From Symsagittifera roscoffensis (Eukaryota; Xenacoelomorpha; Acoela; Convolutidae), in the NCBI RefSeq assembly GCF_963678635.1, contig NC_087065.1:52457858-52521857 (forward strand): 64,000 nt of DNA. The letters run 5' to 3'. Positions 62,770-64,000 of the stretch are shown piece after piece. The notes under the pieces are model-generated. The model had not been told where the DNA came from, made no database searches, and saw nothing but the letters and a program-made list of their open reading frames with translations. Position numbers and translations under genes: made by a program. The first letter of the stretch is position 1; the number at the start of each line of letters is the position of its first letter.

Positions 62770-64000
62770 TCGACAAATGATTCAGCATACCGTGAAAAAG
62801 ACAGCAGATACGCTATGGAGCAGAAATCTGGTAATCTGGTACTAATGCTGGTTTTTTAGTTCAGAGTTCTTTTAAAAAATGTTAAGTTTTCCTGAATCAG
62901 TTATGCTTCAAATTTTGAATAGCTTCAATTTTCAATATACGGCTGCTGCTAATTATTTCGCAATTACATTCTAGGGTGTTTACAAATTACTTTGCAGTAT
63001 GCCATAGTCTTAAGTTTAAAACTACGATAAGTTATGATAGTTATTCCATCCTAATGAAAACGAAAACAGTTCTTACAATAACAGCTTCATACATAAAATT
63101 TCGTTTAGCCGAGTTAAACCAAACAACAACCTTGTTAATCGAAACATTTGGTTTGACAGTTTGAATTGGTTGCGATAAAATACGACCACAAAATTTTGCT
63201 GGGATGTGTCAATGACTATTATTTATGACTTTTTAGGAAAACTAAACTTACAAATCATAGAGAGATCATTTTCGACGAGTCCAGTGTTGAAACGACGTTC
63301 AAGTAATCGACGCCAGCAGTACACCCTTCATATCCCGTCGGGCCCCTATAACACTGGACGAGAGACGAGATGAAATCACTATTAACTGAAACAAACTGAA
63401 CCAGAGTTAACGAGGCTACCGACAACAACAACAAACATGTGAAACGGTATATAAGTATACGAAGTCATATGGCCATTTCGGCTAGTTTGTGGCCATAGGA
63501 AACGGTTACACACACGAATACCATATGATCACGATGCTAGTCTTCAAATAACTATAAAGGATCTTGGTAACTGTTTATCCCTTATTATAATAGGGACGCG
63601 ACAAAATGTATTTCTGAGTATCATATTATTGCGACACGCATTCTGGTTTTTATATTGTTAAAAATTTGTTACAAGTTATACGAGAGGTGGATAAAAGTTA
63701 ACGAGGTCCACAATAATACACGTGAAAAATTTTTGGGGTACAAGTGTGATAGTTGGTTCCTTGAAAGTCAAGATCATTAGGAAGCCAAACTCTGCATTCT
63801 GCTAGTTGTAAGCAGATTCCGCTACAAGACCACGTTTTTTTGGGCGTTTTATTCGAAAACCTGCTGATTGGCTTTATTTGTTCACTTGTTTTTTTGAGCG
63901 ACCATCTATTTCTTTCGTGGACCTAACTATCATACTTGTTGCATTTTTGGGCGACAATGGGTCTGGTGGGCTCCCACATAATACCATTGGCATAATGATG
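62770..64000. other. no supported gene
   Basis: AT-rich; a 62-codon plus frame at 62976-63164 has no motif. GTAAGCAGATTCCGC-like words near 63805 echo the minisatellite at 52930-53065. Confidence 0.3.

Overview
The window looks like a stretch of an AT-rich, transposon-dense invertebrate genome. I cannot name the organism. The evidence for a eukaryote is typical splice signals (GTAAGT donors, a TACTAAC branch point, T-rich acceptors), LTR retrotransposons of Ty3/gypsy type, TA-flanked inverted-repeat elements, minisatellites, and only short exon-like host coding pieces. I see no rRNA, tRNA or CRISPR array.

Layout. 1-2519: a possible host exon, then a six-unit tandem repeat (1155-1712) whose units fold into nested hairpins. 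2525-10580: 'Element 1', a complete but decayed minus-strand Ty3/gypsy retrotransposon with 276-bp LTRs and a 5-bp target duplication (ACGGC). Its left LTR carries a 0.94-kb inverted-repeat insertion, and the element itself splits an older host reading frame. 11354-30260 and 31073-48114: two copies (A, 18.9 kb; B, 17.0 kb) of one very large LTR element. Each has 410-bp TG...CA LTRs and its own 4-bp target duplication (AAAG, AGAG), and only 812 bp of host DNA lies between them. 48115-64000: a repeat mosaic holding a Tc1-like fold-back element with a hAT-like nested insertion, an 870-bp direct duplication containing a TATA/initiator promoter, several minisatellites and a second TA-flanked element. 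It also holds scattered exon-like pieces, most of them in a minus-strand cluster at 56.8-59.3 kb.

The giant element is the main point of interest. In order it carries: LTR, primer-site-like TGG, a 77-codon leader ORF, a 0.9-kb structured leader, a basic 155-aa ORF overlapping the gag start, gag-pol (capsid-like region, CCHC knuckle, protease DSG, YLDD reverse transcriptase, RNase H, DD35E integrase, GPY/F-like tail), two tiny overlapping membrane ORFs, a 377-codon frame with no ATG, an 872-aa envelope-like glycoprotein resembling those of chuviruses (Jingchuvirales), a ~600-aa protein of unknown function, a short spliceosomal-type intron just after the last stop, 1.5 kb of non-coding DNA, and the second LTR. 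The layout is that of a retrovirus with about twice the usual coding capacity. The coding strand is strongly A-rich and G-poor.

Both copies look recent: LTR pairs differ by one base in A and by none that I can see in B. Their damage differs. A has an 8-base deletion in gag and a one-base A-run change in env. B has a ~1.9-kb in-frame deletion removing the protease region and a one-base A-run change that cuts pol short. Intact versions of most genes therefore exist between the two copies, and the A-run differences could be sequencing errors.
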